A stretch of DNA of 64,000 nt from Coptis chinensis (taxonomy: Eukaryota > Streptophyta > Magnoliopsida > Ranunculales > Ranunculaceae), in contig CM027377.1 of the NCBI GenBank assembly GCA_015680905.1, forward strand, positions 22,158,501 to 22,222,500, in the 5' to 3' direction. A program made the translations under genes and the position numbers. The notes beneath the pieces were generated by a model, which worked only from the letters and a program-made list of their open reading frames with translations, had not been told where the DNA came from and did no database searches. Each line of letters opens with the position of its first letter. Position 1 is the first letter of the stretch. This document shows positions 33,513 through 45,938 of the stretch, in pieces.

Positions 33513-33856
33513 TAAAACATGACCTCGCTCCACGTGTCCCAATTAACTATGGCAAATTACCTATTTACCCTACACACCACGTTCAATTACATTTTGCCCC
33601 AATAATTACTATTGGGCACCCATACTGGATGCAAATAGCCCAATATTTATCCAAAAAAGTTTCACAAGATTTTTTTTTTTTTTTTTTTGAAACATTTATG
33701 AGGTTTTGGCTGACCCCAACCTGTATTGATCAAACTCTTTGGTACAACTTACCTATAGCATCTTCCTCAACTATAACATTAAGCTCATACATAAGAGGAG
33801 GAATACTTACAACCGTTACTCCAGGATTTATAGTTCCATCCCAAGTTGTACTAGAC

Positions 33857-36800
33857 TTAGCCATCAAATCTGCCGCTCACATTACATTTCCTATATGCAT
33901 GAGACACACTAACCGACTCACACTGGTTCATTAGCCTCGGATGCCTTCCTTTGTATCTAGGCAAGTACCAAGGGCTTATCTCCTTTTGTTTATAACTTGG
34001 ACTGCCCTTAGTGAATCGGATTCTACACGAATCTTTTTTACAATTAACACCTAGAGCTGCGAGAAAACCCGCCTCAATTCCTTTTAGCTCTTGGGTTATC
34101 ACCGATCTTAAGTTCACTTGGCCCATGTATAAGAGAATAGGAGTCCCCTCATGGTTCTCATTATACCACCATAGCCGGTAGCTTTCTTGATCCGCGAACC
34201 ATCCGAATTCACCTTGACAAACCCGGCGAGGTGGTTTGGTCCAGCTGAACTTTTCGATCACTTTCGCTGCCTTATAGTGATCTCAATCCCAAGTCTCATG
34301 AATCAGATTCCTTGTCATTTTGGAGAAGAGTCATCGATGAGCTTGATTATTATTTTGCAAGTAGGTTTTCATCCTCTCCATAATGTAGCTGCTTATCGAC
34401 TCTGCAGAGTGTGCTCTATCCCCGAACCTCCTGCTATTCCTCTCATTCCAAATCCATTACACCGTTGCACAAATCATCACCCTTATTATCTCACTTGATA
34501 TCAAGTTGGCTCTTGTCGAACGCAAATGTAAACCGCCACTCTGCGGTAGATTCTCGCACCACTCCCGCCCCGGTTTCTCTTTTACCCAGCCCAAATCTTT
34601 TTGTAAACGCACAATTGAAGTAGAGATGCTTGAATTTTTCCGGAAGTTTGTCGTCACACAAGCAACACTCGAGTGAGATAGGATTTTTCTATGAATCAAC
34701 CGATCTTGAGTAGCCGGACATCCCGCAAATAGTTGCGGTGATGAAAGAATGTTTCGCACATTATATTTGCCCCACACGGTTTATACCAACCCACCTTTTC
34801 TCTCATCTTCTTGATTGACATGTAAGCTGACTTTGTGGAGAACCTACCTGAACTTGTAGCAGTCCACACGACCAAATCTCGTGCCATATTGACATTGATG
34901 GGAGTCAATAAGATTTTTTATTTCAGCTCACCGTCGGGGCAAGTTGAGTACCTTTTCATTCAAGTGCCGTCAGAATCAGCTCACGACTTTTGCATCATCT
35001 CGGTTCATGGATGATATTTCTAGCTTGTGCATTGTGGATTAGCAACATCGAGGCAACCCAAGGATCGTGCCATAAACTTGTACCTTCTCCGTCAGCAATC
35101 AAGCATCTAATGTATTTCCGAGCAATCTTTCTGTGTTTCAGTATACTTCTCCACACCCATGAGCAATCCGACGGAATCTTCATAGTCCAGAAATGTTTCT
35201 GTCGAATGTGGTATGCCCAAGTCCACTTAGTCCACAGAGTATCATCCTTAGTAGCAACCTTGAAGACCAACCCACAGTATGCTGCTTTGTTCCATACCCT
35301 AGGATCAATAATACTCAGCCACCTTCCTCTCGCAACCTCAAAGTTGCATGACTTGCTTTATGCATCTTCACGCGCACCAAACCTCCGGACTACGTAAATC
35401 TGTTACATAGTTTTGCTACCTTGTCCAAGACACCAACGGGAATAATAAAAGTCTTAGCCCAATATATATGAAACGAGGGCCGGGGTAGATCTGTATCACC
35501 GTAATCTTCCAGCGTAGGATAAAGACTGTTCTTCGGTTGGACATTCTCATAGTGATTTTTTTCGATCGAGGCAAGCAATCCTTGGTGCTGATTCTTGCGA
35601 AGTGGCGGCAGCCCCGGATATTTTATGGGAGGAGTGACCGGTGTACCCCAACAAGCCCATAAAGAGCAAGCCCATCATCATATGTCATACTACCGGTGAG
35701 TATGGGCGTCTTGAGTATTTATCGTAGTCCCGTAAGAGAAGAGAACTCATTGATTGCCGACTTGACAGCCAATATAGATCCGGCTTCCCCTTTACAGAAA
35801 AGTAGCACATCATCAGCAAAACTCAAATGAGTTATTGCAAGTCTCTTACATCTGGAATGAGGTTTGATGCTTTTCAATCGAAGCCCTTTTTCCAGCAAAC
35901 CTCCTAATAGTTCCATTACCAGAACAAACAAATACGGAGACAGAGGATCACCTTGCCTTAACCCTCGTTTCCCTTCGAAGTATCCATACGGAGCACCATT
36001 GACAAGGACAGAATAACTTGGAGAGGAGAAGCACATAACTAGCCAACCAATAAACTTTTCAGGGAATCTGAATCGTTTGAGCACCACCTGTAGCGCTTCC
36101 CAGCTAACTGTGTCATAAGCTTTTTGGATATCAACTTTGATAGTACATCTCTGCGGCCCATGCTTTCTGTTGTATCCTCTGAGCAATTCATGAGCCAATA
36201 GCAGATTATCCTGTATGCATCTTCCAGGAACGAAAGCTGACTGATTAAGTGCTATCAACTGATCCATATAAGGCTTCATCCTATTATCGAGGACCTTTGC
36301 AATGCATTTATCGTAATATTGCAAGATGCAATCGGCTTAAATTCATCAACCTGTGATACAATAGGCTTTTTAGGAACCCGGACATAGAAATGTTGCATTA
36401 GTGCCTTTATGAATAATGTTTTGACTGAACACTTCCTTGACTGCTCTTAGGAAATCTTCTCCCACTATATCCCATGATTCTTTGAAGAAAAACGCTGTAT
36501 AGCCATCAGGCCCTGGGGATTTAAAATCCTCCATATCAAATAAAGCTCGAGTAATTTCCCCATTTGTTACCTCTTCTGACAGCTTTTCTGCTTGTACCGA
36601 ATCCACCACCCCCCTAACAGATATGTCCTCCAATAACAACCCAGAACTCGTCGTCTGAGCCTCAACTCCCAGTAGATCCTGAAAGAAACTGATGAAAGCA
36701 TTAGACACTTGTGCTACACCTTCATGTTTAACCCCGCTCAAATCTGAAACAGTCCACACAAAGTTACGGTTCCTTCTTTCTTTTATTGCTTGATAGAAAA

Positions 36801-37891
36801 ATGCATTTCCTTTATCCCCGTAATCTAGCCAATCATTTTCAGCTTTAGCCTTAAGTTCCATATACTCCATATCAATCGGGTTTTTACGGGAGAGTTCTAG
36901 CTTTTCTTTCCTTTTCGTGATAACTGGAAATCGTGGGGACCTTTGTAGCTCATTCTCAGAATCGTGAAGCTCGACTCTTGTCGCCTCGGTTTTATATGAA
37001 TATCGGACATATGCACTCTTGCCCAACCTCGCAGTTTGGACTTAAGAATCTTCAATTTTTGACCCGGTTTATATAGACAACTGCCCGACACCTCTATATC
37101 CCAAACTTGTCTGCACCAACTCTTTGAAACTGTCATGGAGGGCCCATGAGTTGCAAAACCGGAAAGGAACTCTCCCTTTTTCAGCATCACCAAACATACT
37201 ATCATGGGAGAGTGATCCGAAATTCCTTATGCGGAAGGAATTCAGGCTGAGGCATGTACAAACAACGGCGACGGAGGATGTTGGTAAGAACCCCTGTCGA
37301 TCTTAGACCATTTCCTATTTACTCCTACTCCATAGTTAGTCCACGTAAAATAACACCCTGATGCTTTCAAATCCATCAACCCTGTATCAACTAAACAGTC
37401 CCTAAAAGGAATTGTTTCTCGCGGATGAACCTGCTCCCCTATCCTCTCATGAGAAAAGAGCACATTATTAAAATCTCCCTGCACACACCAAGGTCTGTAA
37501 AGCTATTGTGAAACGCCGCAAATCCCCGCCACGGACCTAATCTCTCTCGGCTATTATTACTTTCGTAGATGGCGTGGGTGAAACTTCTTTGAGGTAGGGC
37601 GAATAGTCACCTGCATTGTACAAACTGAGCTGACTCATGAATCTTACTCACGTCCACAAAATTTGGGTTCCAAAGAATCCATATTCTACCCCCAGGATTG
37701 CTATTATAATTACTCTCAAAATGCCAATTCGGGGCACATATATCGCTAATATTTTTCCTCTTCCCCTCCTTAACTTTCGTTTCCAGAAGCACCAACAAGC
37801 AAAGATTATTCTTCTGAATGAATTTATTAACTTCCTTAGCTTTTTTTATTTCGTTTAGACCCCTGATATTCCATGTACCGATCTTAATCAT
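33857..37891 (-). pseudogene. LINE ORF2: endonuclease, reverse transcriptase, RNase H
   Basis: The start at 37,891 reads MIKIGTWNIRGLNEIKKAKE, the beginning of the endonuclease, followed by LLETKV and later QGDFNNVLFSHER. The reverse transcriptase (about 35,720-36,600) has SPGPDGYTAFFFKESWD, ALNQSAFVPGRCIQDNLLLA, KVDIQKAYDTVSW, RGLRQGDPLSPYLFVLVME and the catalytic LSFADDVLLF. The zinc-binding domain is at about 34,700-34,910 (DLVVWTATSSGRFSTKSAY). The RNase H-like C-terminus (33,857-34,261) contains GIEAGFLAALG. The FADD residues are intact, but at least five breaks separate the blocks. ORF2 copies its RNA at nicked target DNA. Confidence 0.88.
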
Positions 37892-37999
37892 TTTACTTAA
37901 TGTTTATTGCTGCCTGACCCCTTTGGTCTCCCTTTTTTCTTCCTCTCGGCTACTTGATCATACTTACCCTGAGCTATACTTCCATCCTCTTTGTTTACC

Positions 38000-39280
38000 T
38001 CCCTTGTTTCAGCTCTTTTCTGAGCCCTTGTTTTAGCTTTCACCACATATTCCTTAACCGGCTCATGATGCGTGAAGAATTGACAGATTTCCTCCTTGAA
38101 ATATCATCCTCAATCTCTTTCACACCGGGTCGCCAATACGAAACGCATTTTGTTCCTTAAACCTGTTCCTTTTGGCTAATTTCGAGGTTTTTCGATGGAG
38201 TCGATCACTCAATTTGGAGACTCTTGATGAATCACTAGTTCTAGTCCACTCGGGTTTGGAGCCATACTATCCCTTCTAAAAACGTCGCCGGCCGGCTACT
38301 TGGCGGGTCGCTTGCATAGAACTTCCATTTCCTTCCTTTGAAATTGTGACATAGTTTACTATGCTCAATCCATTTCCCTATTTGTTCTCCGCCCCTTCAT
38401 CCTCACATTCTGCATAGTTAGAGCCCCCATCGGTAGTATCCTCCCGCTCTTGAACTTCCTCATGTATTTTCCTCAGATGCGGTTACGGGCTTAACACGCC
38501 AAACTTGTTTTGGCGGAGAGGACGACTTGAAAGCTTATGCCCAAACATATGACACCTAGAGCATGACAGAGGTACCCGGGGATATTCAAGTTTTATGTCT
38601 ACTTCTTCATCTCCCATTTTCACTTGAATCGAAGCTCTTATATTCATAGTCTATAGGAACCACAACACGGATCTTTGCAAACATCAACCTAGTTCTTTCT
38701 ATGGTGGCCTCATCATTCGCAAGGGTTCCCCAATTAAGCTAGCTATATATCCCAACCCCTTCACCGGTGCCCACAATTCTTTTAGGCAGATCCATAAGTT
38801 TTACCCAAATTGGGATACTTTCGTTATCTTGGTCTTTTGAGCCGACTTCACGAGACCATTTGCCGAATCACAAATAGCTTGCCTGCTATAAATATCGGTC
38901 CGCTTCCAAAACCTGTTTTTCTGTCTTCTTCGATTAAACTTGAAGTAGAAGAGCTCACGATCCGTGGATATTGAGTAACGCCTTTAACCTTCCAATCGCC
39001 GAGCGAGAGCTTTAACCAATGGGAAAGGTAGCGTTTTTCTACAAAAACCCAACCACATATTCACTCCACAAAGAGACACCTTGCTCTACTATGTTTCTTT
39101 GGAACTTCGCTATTCCATCCACGATGAGTCTCATACCTTCTGAGAGAAGTATTTCGTGAACTTGTACCAGATGAGAACAAAGCTCTCCAGGAGCCCTGTC
39201 CTCCCATGACCGAAGGACCATCAACAACCGACCCGAGACCAGCCATAAGGAATCCCCGAAAAGCCTAAAAACAAGCAAAC
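38000..39280 (-). pseudogene. LINE ORF1-like region
   Basis: Upstream of the endonuclease on the minus strand, scattered coding-like stretches resemble plant LINE ORF1 with a DUF4283-type domain. Near 38,770-38,820 it reads IWVKLMDLPKRIVGTGEG-like sequence, and a cysteine-containing zinc-knuckle-like part follows near 38,540-38,580. The frames are heavily broken. The role, RNA binding in the LINE particle, is inferred from position and family. Confidence 0.55.
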
Positions 39281-39399
39281 CAAGAAGAAACTACCTTTCC
39301 TACTCGAACTAACTCTGTAATCAGAGCAGGATTTTACCGAGATAGGAAAGAACAGAGGAAGAGAAGGATAAAACTATCGATACCTACTTTTTTTTTTCT

Positions 39400-39760
39400 A
39401 AAAAAGGAACTAACAAGGACCACAGGATCATGAAGCAAACTAAGTTAAGTCTCTACTGGTCGCCCACAAACAAGACTCCACTTGGTTCAAACAATTACTC
39501 CTTGCAGAAATGTATAACCGATAGAATTCGATGGAGGCAAACCACCTAGCTAGCTAGCCATTAGGCTATTTTTACGGAACATCACAACTGTATTCCACAA
39601 AACTGGATTTTGTTAAACTTATATCTTAATATGTGGTGGAAAGCAAACTAAATTCAGGTCCTAGAATTTTATCTGTATATATGGATTCTAAAATTATCAC
39701 TTCATGAAAAATTAGCAACAGCAACAACAAACAATAGGGTGTTTGATCTACCGAAATAAT
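39400..39760. other. Intergenic, nothing recognised
   Basis: AT-rich sequence between the LINE 5' end and the S-protein homologue. It contains CTAGCTAGCTAGCC near 39,546. No frame, repeat or regulatory feature can be supported beyond that; it may include the promoter of the downstream SPH gene. Confidence 0.4.
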
Positions 39761-39761
39761 C

Positions 39762-40143
39762 ATGGTATTAAGTTTCCAATCGCTCTTGTTCTGTTGGTTT
39801 TGTGTGGGTGTTGTTCCTTGGTATCTAGTACTCAAACCTAAGACAAAGTATACGTTTACGTGCAAAACAAATTACATTCAGGTAAATCGCTGGACATCCA
39901 ATGCAAATCAAAGAATGATGATCTTGGCGCACATACAATACAACATACAAGATCCTATAAATGGAATTTCCGCGCAATCTTTGGGGTACGACACGCTTCT
40001 GGTGTACATTCAAGTGGTACAACAATAATAATAAACTAGTACAAGGAACTTATGACATTTACAATTCAAAAGGGATACCAGTAAATGTGATCGCGAGTGC
40101 TTTTTGTTGGGAGATTTCACTAGAAAGTCACACCTCAATCTAG
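39762..40143 (+). pseudogene. S-protein homologue (plant self-incompatibility S1 family), frameshifted
   Basis: S1-family proteins are small secreted proteins of about 130 residues; the founding poppy member controls pollen rejection. The ATG at 39,762 opens a hydrophobic signal-peptide-like start (MVLSFQSLLFCWFCVGVV). Family core blocks follow in two other frames: LDIQCKSKNDDLGAHTI with the first conserved Cys, YKWNFR, then LWGTTRFWCTFKWY with the second Cys, and FCWEI with the last Cys, stopping at 40,141. The total length of 382 bp equals a normal family member. The third conserved Cys, usually three residues before the last, is absent. Two frameshifts are needed to pass through all blocks, so it is a pseudogene or a gene with sequence errors. 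It stands alone between a LINE and LTR-like DNA. Confidence 0.75.
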
Positions 40144-41066
40144 TTACTTTCTATCCCAAATGACTTCAACTTGGAGTTCACACCAAGGAAGTCACCCACC
40201 CAAGACTTTAGTACTTATCATAACAAACTCAACAAAGCAAAACAACTAGTTTATCCTCACAATTCATAGCAACAATAAATATGGAAATAAATAATACAAA
40301 GAGACACAAAGATTTAAGGTGGTTCGGTAAATATTATTACCTACGTCCACACAAGAGCTGAGTTTCCTTTATAGTAAAGATTGGAGAGTTTATAATAGGT
40401 AACAAGAATCAAGAACAATAGGCCTCACTCAAACCCTAGCTCAATAGAGCTCCCACAATTCCCATGAAATTAATCTCTCAAAGTTGTCTCAAAACCCTAT
40501 TCTATTTCCTTTATATAGGTACACATAGAAAAAGGTGAGAAAATGAGCTTTGGGCCGAAATATAAAAAAATCAGTGAAACTTTCGAAAGGCATGAGTGCG
40601 GGGTGCACCTTGGATAAGGCGTGGTCGAGCGCAGGTCGTTCCCCCTTCGTTACCAACTTCCAGTAACTTTTGCAAGCATGAGCGTGGGGCGCGCCTTCTA
40701 CAAGGCCAACTCGAGCGCAAGTTGTGCCCCTTTCTCCAAACAGAAAATCGTGAATGCGGCATCGAACACCGGAGCAAAGCTCGACGGTTCCACAAATCCA
40801 ACACTTGTGGAAGGTTAGAGAGAATGACATATATTTTATATACCCCTACTTCACTCCTAGTAAAGAAGATTACATGTTCTCTTGGCCGTCAACTTTAGGA
40901 AAATGAACTATGACCAGTGCAAAGCGAATGAACTGAGGCAGATTTCAACGTAAGGATAGCGAAGACAAACACAAATTGTAATGTTGTGTAAAGATTGTAT
41001 GTATTGCTTTTGGTTAATTCTGTACCTGCTTTTTCTGTGTATAAACGTTAAGTTATGTGTAATTAA
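40144..41066 (-). other. LTR-like remnant with a duplicated GC-rich block, no gene
   Basis: The wording AAGATTTAAGGTGGTTCGGT and ACCTACGTCCACACAAGAGC near 40,310-40,360 is common, in this orientation, in plant Copia LTRs read on the minus strand, so 40,150-40,900 may be a solo LTR. It also holds two related GC-rich blocks, GGCATGAGTGCGGGGTGCAC (40,587) and AGCATGAGCGTGGGGCGCGC (40,674), resembling the doubled GC-rich block of the adjacent Copia LTR in inverse orientation. Terminal TG/CA and target duplication were not found. 40,900-41,066 shows nothing. Confidence 0.4.
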
Positions 41067-41711
41067 TGTTGGAGCCCTCACATGAGGAGAGAAAGAAGTT
41101 CAGTTTGCGTGAAGAGGTCTGAGCGTGCGCGCGCTCAGATTGGTCTTGCCCAAGGCGCGCGTGCCCATGCCGTGAACAACTTCCAGTACATTGAGGGCGC
41201 GCGCGCTCGACATTGGCCTTGCCGAGAGCGCACCTGTGCCCATGCCTATTTTCGGCAGAATTCTATTTTTGCAAAACCGCGAGTTTGCAATATATGTTGG
41301 GGTTTTTGGCAAAACCTAACACACGAACCAAGGGAACACAAGAGAGAGAAAACCCAATCTTGAAAGCAATCAAGATTGAGAGATAACATTTACAGAGAGA
41401 CAAACCTGTAAAGAGAGGAATAATCTAGTAAGGTGAGAGACTGAAAGAAGAGATTGTAATCTTCTTTCCCACTTTATAAAAGGATTAGCTCTTGTGGAAG
41501 TAGGCACCATTAGCCGAACCACGGTATATCTTTGTGTTGTGGTATGCGTTTTACTTTTTTACATTATTATCTGTTGTTAATAGTTGTTTAGAGAGTTTGG
41601 CATGCTAGGTTGGTTTTAGTGGATATTTAGAATTGTCTGGAGATTGTTGTTGGTTCAAATACAAGTTATCTGTGTAGTGGAGATTGATTGGTATCGGTAT
41701 TAACCCCAACA
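41067..41711 (+). repeat. 5' LTR of the Copia element
   Basis: 645 bp, TGTTGGAG to CCCCAACA. It contains a GC-rich two-fold internal repeat (about 41,120-41,260) built on GCGCGCGCTC and CTTGCC..GGCGCGC..GCCCATGCC, then AACCCAATCTTGAAAGCAAT and an AT-rich U5-like part. A TTTATAAAAGG promoter-like box lies near 41,473. Confidence 0.9.
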
Positions 41712-41819
41712 AGTGGTATCAGAGCCTTGGTTAGATTAATCTAAGTTGTTATCTAAATTTTGCTCGAAAGGTGTTTGACAAAATTCCTGAGAGAAGGTTT
41801 GAGTTAAAATAGTTTGTAG

Positions 41820-44800
41820 AGATGGACAATTCTAGAATCACTCGCATGATTAGTTTGAATAGAGCTAACTACACCATTTGGAAAGTCAAGATGGAAGACT
41901 TGCTATATTGCAAGGACTTGGCACAACCCATTGAGAATAGGGGTGTAAAATTGGAAAAGACTGATACGGTTAAGTGGACCAAGCTTGACAGAAAAGCGAT
42001 TGGGTACATTCGACAGTGGATTGACGACAGTGTCTTCCACCATGTATCCCAAGAGACTACCGCTTTTGGCTTGTGGAAGAAACTCGAAGACCTCTATGAG
42101 AGGAAGTCGGCCTGAAACAAAGTGCTGCTCATTAAGAAGTTTGCTAACACGAAGTACAAAGGAGGTTCTTCAATGTCTGAGCATCTTAATGAAGTAGAGA
42201 ATATCATCAATCAGCTGCATTTGATGAAGATAAATATGAGAGACGAAGTTGAGGCTTTGTTCCTATTAACCTCCCTACCTGACAATTGGGAAACGTTAGC
42301 AGTTTCTCTTAACGGAGCCGCCAAAGATGAAGTTATTTCTATGGAGATGGCTACTGGGGCATTATTGAATGAGGAGACAAGAAAGGGTTCACAAAGCAAC
42401 TCCTCTCACTTAGAGATCCTTGTCACAGAGAAGCGGGGGAGAGGTAAGAGCAGAAAACAATCTCATTCTAGAGGTGATGACATAAGCAAATCTAGGGGTG
42501 AAGCTAGAACTCCTAAGGCAGAGAGACAATGTTACTATTGTGCCACCAAGGGTCACTTTAGGTATGAGTGCAGAACACTAAAGAGGGATGAGAAGAATAA
42601 ATTTGTACATGAAGACATGGTACAGAGGAACGGAAAAACAGGCAGAGATACTACCGCACTAGTCGATGATGGTCTAGTGGGAATTGTGTCAGAATGTGGT
42701 GTATACTATTTTAGTACCTCATGCCAGGATACAAAGTGGGTGATAGATACAGGAGCATCCTATCACGTCACACCGCACAGAGGATTCTTCACTACCTATA
42801 ACTGTGGTGAGTTTAGTGAGGTAAAGATGGGTAACAGTGGCGTCTCAAAGATTGTAGGCATTGGTGATGTTCATGTAGAAACCAATGTCGGCTATAACTT
42901 GACACTCAAGGATGTAAGACATATCCCTGACATTCGGCTAAACCTAATTTCCGCTGGGAAGTTAGATGATAAGGGCTTTGTAAACTCATTTGGTAACGGG
43001 GTATGGAAACTAAGCAGAAGTTCCATAGTAGCAGCCAAAGGGAAGAAAATTTGCTCTCTTTACAAGACACAAGCTAGTTTGTGTAAAGCAGAAGCAAATG
43101 CAGCAGAAGAAGAAGCGTTTTCCGAACTGTGGCAAAAGAGACTATGTTATATGGGCGAAAAAGGCATGGAAGTTCTTGCCAAGCAAAAGGCCTTACCAAA
43201 CATAAAAGGTACGCATTTAAATAAATATACTCACTATTTGGTAGAAAAACAACACATGGTGTCTTTCCAAAGATTCCTGTCTCACAGAAAGGACAATGTC
43301 CTTGAGCTAGTTCGCACTGACTTATGTGGTCCTATGAGAGTAAAGTCCCATGGGGGAGCTTTATACTTCTTGACTTTCATTGATGATGCGTCAAGAAAGA
43401 TATTGGCATATAGTCTAAAGACCAAGGATGAAGTACTTTGCGTGTTCAAGATGTTCCATAACATGGTGGAAAGAGAGACAGGGAAGCCGTTGAAGTGTAT
43501 TCACTCAAATAATGGGGGTGAGTACATTAGGCCGTTTGAAGAGTATTGCTAGAGTCATGGGATTCGTCATGAGCATACCGTTCTTAAGATACCGTAACAA
43601 AATGGTATAGCCAAGAGGATGAACCGGACCATTGTAGAGAGGATGAGATGCATGCTGTCTCACTCTAAGTTACCTAGAAGTTACTGGGTAGAAGTAATGC
43701 ATACATCCGTGCATATGATCAACCTATCGCCGTCAAAGCTTATGAATAGTGATTATCCAAAGAAAGTATGGTCAGGCAGAGATGTTAATTATGGATACTT
43801 GAGGGTATTTGGGTGTAGGGCATTTGTTCATATTCCCAAGGATGAGAGATCCAAGCTTGATGACAAAGCCAAGCAGTGCATTTTTCTGGGTTATGGGGAT
43901 GAGAAGTTTGGCTACAAACTTTATGATCCGATTAACAAGAAGGTAATCCGAAGTCGAGATGTTGTGTTCTTGGAAGACCAAACCATAGCAGATTTTGAGG
44001 AAGGTGAGAAGCTAGAATCTTTCATTAATTATCTTGTTGATTCAGAACCATAAGTTCCTACTATGGAATGTGCAGAAGGCATTGAGAATGCAAAGAACCA
44101 TAAGTTTGAAGCTCATGATGATGATCCTATTACTCATGATGGGATAGAACCTATTAGTATAGAAGATGCAGATGAAGTGCATGAACCACCACCTAAGCAA
44201 GCAGAAGTACATCCTCCTGAGCCACAAGAAAATGAGGCAAGGAGGTCTGACAGAGATAGACAAGCTTCAACTAGGTATCCACCACATACGTATGTTTTAT
44301 TATCTGATGGTGGATAACATATGTACTATCAAGAGGCTCTTGAAGGTACAAACAAAGACAAGTGGCTAGAGGCCATGCATGATGAGATGGATTCATTGCA
44401 TAAGAATCACACTTATGAGTTAGTTGAGAAATCGAAAGGAAGAAAACTTCTCAAGAATAAGTGGATCTACAAAGTCAAGCATGAGGAGAACAATCCACAC
44501 CCAAGGCACAATGCTCGCCTTGTTGTGAAGGGATTTGGTCAAAGGAAAGGGATTGACTTTGATGAAGTTTTCTCTCCTGTAGTAAAGATGACTTCTATCA
44601 GGGTGGTATTGGGTATGACCGCAAGTATGAACCTAGAGGTTGAGCAACTAGATGTCAAGACAGCTTTTCTTCATGGAGACCTTGAAGAAGATGTCTACAT
44701 GGACCGGCCAGAGGGGTTTGAGATCAAAGGGAAGGAGCACTTGGTATGCAAGTTGATAAAGAGTTTATATAGGTTGAAGCAAGCACCGAGATAGTGGTAC

Positions 44801-45890
44801 ATAAAGTTTGATTCCTTTATGGCGAAGCAAGGATACAAGAAGTCTGCTTCTGATCATTGTGTGTTTGTTTAGAAATTTCCAGATGGGGATTTCATAGTGC
44901 ACTTGTTGTATGTGGATGATATGTTGATAGTTGGCCTAAACAACAACAAGATATCCAAGCTGAAGAAAGACTTGAGTAAGTCCTTTAAGATGAAGGATTT
45001 GGGTTAAGCAAAGCAGATACTTGGGATGCGGATCACTCATGACAGAAAGAGTGAGAAGTTGTGGCTTTCTCAAGAAAGCTACAATGAGAAAGTGTTGAAG
45101 AGATTTAACATGGATCATGCGAAGCCAGTCAGTTGTTCGCTTGGTGGCCAGTTCCGCATGACCAAAGAGATGTGCCCAAAGGGTGAGCATGAGCAGAGTC
45201 AGATGGAAAAGATTCCTTATGCATCCGCAGTGGGCAGCTTAATGTATGCAATGGTGTGTACAAGACTGGATATTACTTTTGTCGTTGGTGTTGTAAGCCG
45301 ATTTCTGCCAAATCCGGGTAAGGAGCATTGAGAAGGTGTTAAGTGGATATTGAGATATCTCAAGGGCACTTCCAAATCTTGTTTGTGTTTTGGTGGAAGT
45401 AAACCCTTACTTGAAGGCTACACTGATACAGACATGGCAGGTGATGTTGACTCCATGAAGTCCACCTCCAATTATCTGGTTACTTTTGCAGGGGGAGCAG
45501 TTTCTTGGCAATCTAAGTTGCAAAAGTGTACTGTGTTGCCCTCTCCACTACAGAAGTCGAGTATATTACAGCCACAGAGTGTTGCAAAGAGATGCTATGG
45601 ATGAAGAGGTTCTTCGATGAACTAGGGCTAAAGAAAAAATAGTTTGTAGTTCTATGTGATAGTCAGATCACCATCTATTTGAGCAAGAATCCGAGTTTTC
45701 ATTCTAGATCCAAGCACATACATGTGCGGTATCATTGGATTAGAGAAGTACTCGAAGACAAGCATTTGTGTATCGAGAAGATCCATACCGACAAGAACGG
45801 GTCGGATATGATGACCAAAGTCTTACTAAAACGTAAGTTTGATGTTTGTTGTGATACCACCAGAATGGCAACATACTCCTCCTGTTGATT
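41820..45890 (+). other. gag-pol region of the Copia element
   Basis: The single-frame wording in each part identifies the domains: NYTIWKVKMEDLLYCKDL (gag), CYYCATKGHFRYEC (zinc knuckle, CX2CX4HX4C), WVIDTGASYHVTPH (protease DTGA), FLTFIDDASRK (integrase core), QLDVKTAFLHGDLEEDVYM and YVDDML (reverse transcriptase), GYTDTDMAGD (RNase H). The order gag-protease-integrase-RT-RNase H is the Ty1/Copia order. Broken fossil; no protein is claimed. Confidence 0.9.
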
Positions 45891-45938
45891 TGGAAATTGC
45901 ATGGAGGTATCCCCCTTCATTGTTTAGGAGGGGGAGAT

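Larger units (their letters stand above)
33670..39380 (-). mobile_element. L1-type plant LINE, near full length, degenerate
   Basis: A minus-strand non-LTR retrotransposon of about 5.7 kb. The 19 bp T run at 33,670-33,688 is the poly(A) tail. From 5' to 3' it has an ORF1-like part with nucleic-acid-binding features, an endonuclease/exonuclease/phosphatase domain, reverse transcriptase, a zf-RVT domain and an RNase H domain, the usual order in plant L1 elements. The 5' limit near 39,380 is set by where coding-like sequence ends, and I found no convincing target duplication. Coding blocks are in several frames with multiple stops, so it is inactive as written. It is a different family from the LINE tails at 1 and 19,556. 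Confidence 0.88.

Noticed and set aside
33650-39420. Target duplication of the minus-strand LINE
   Set aside because: A-rich flanks AAAAAAGTTTCACAAGA and TAAAAAAGGAACTAACAAGG look alike, but they do not match well enough to call.
41082-41363. Arg-rich open frame in the Copia 5' LTR
   Set aside because: Lies entirely in LTR non-coding, GC-rich repeated sequence.
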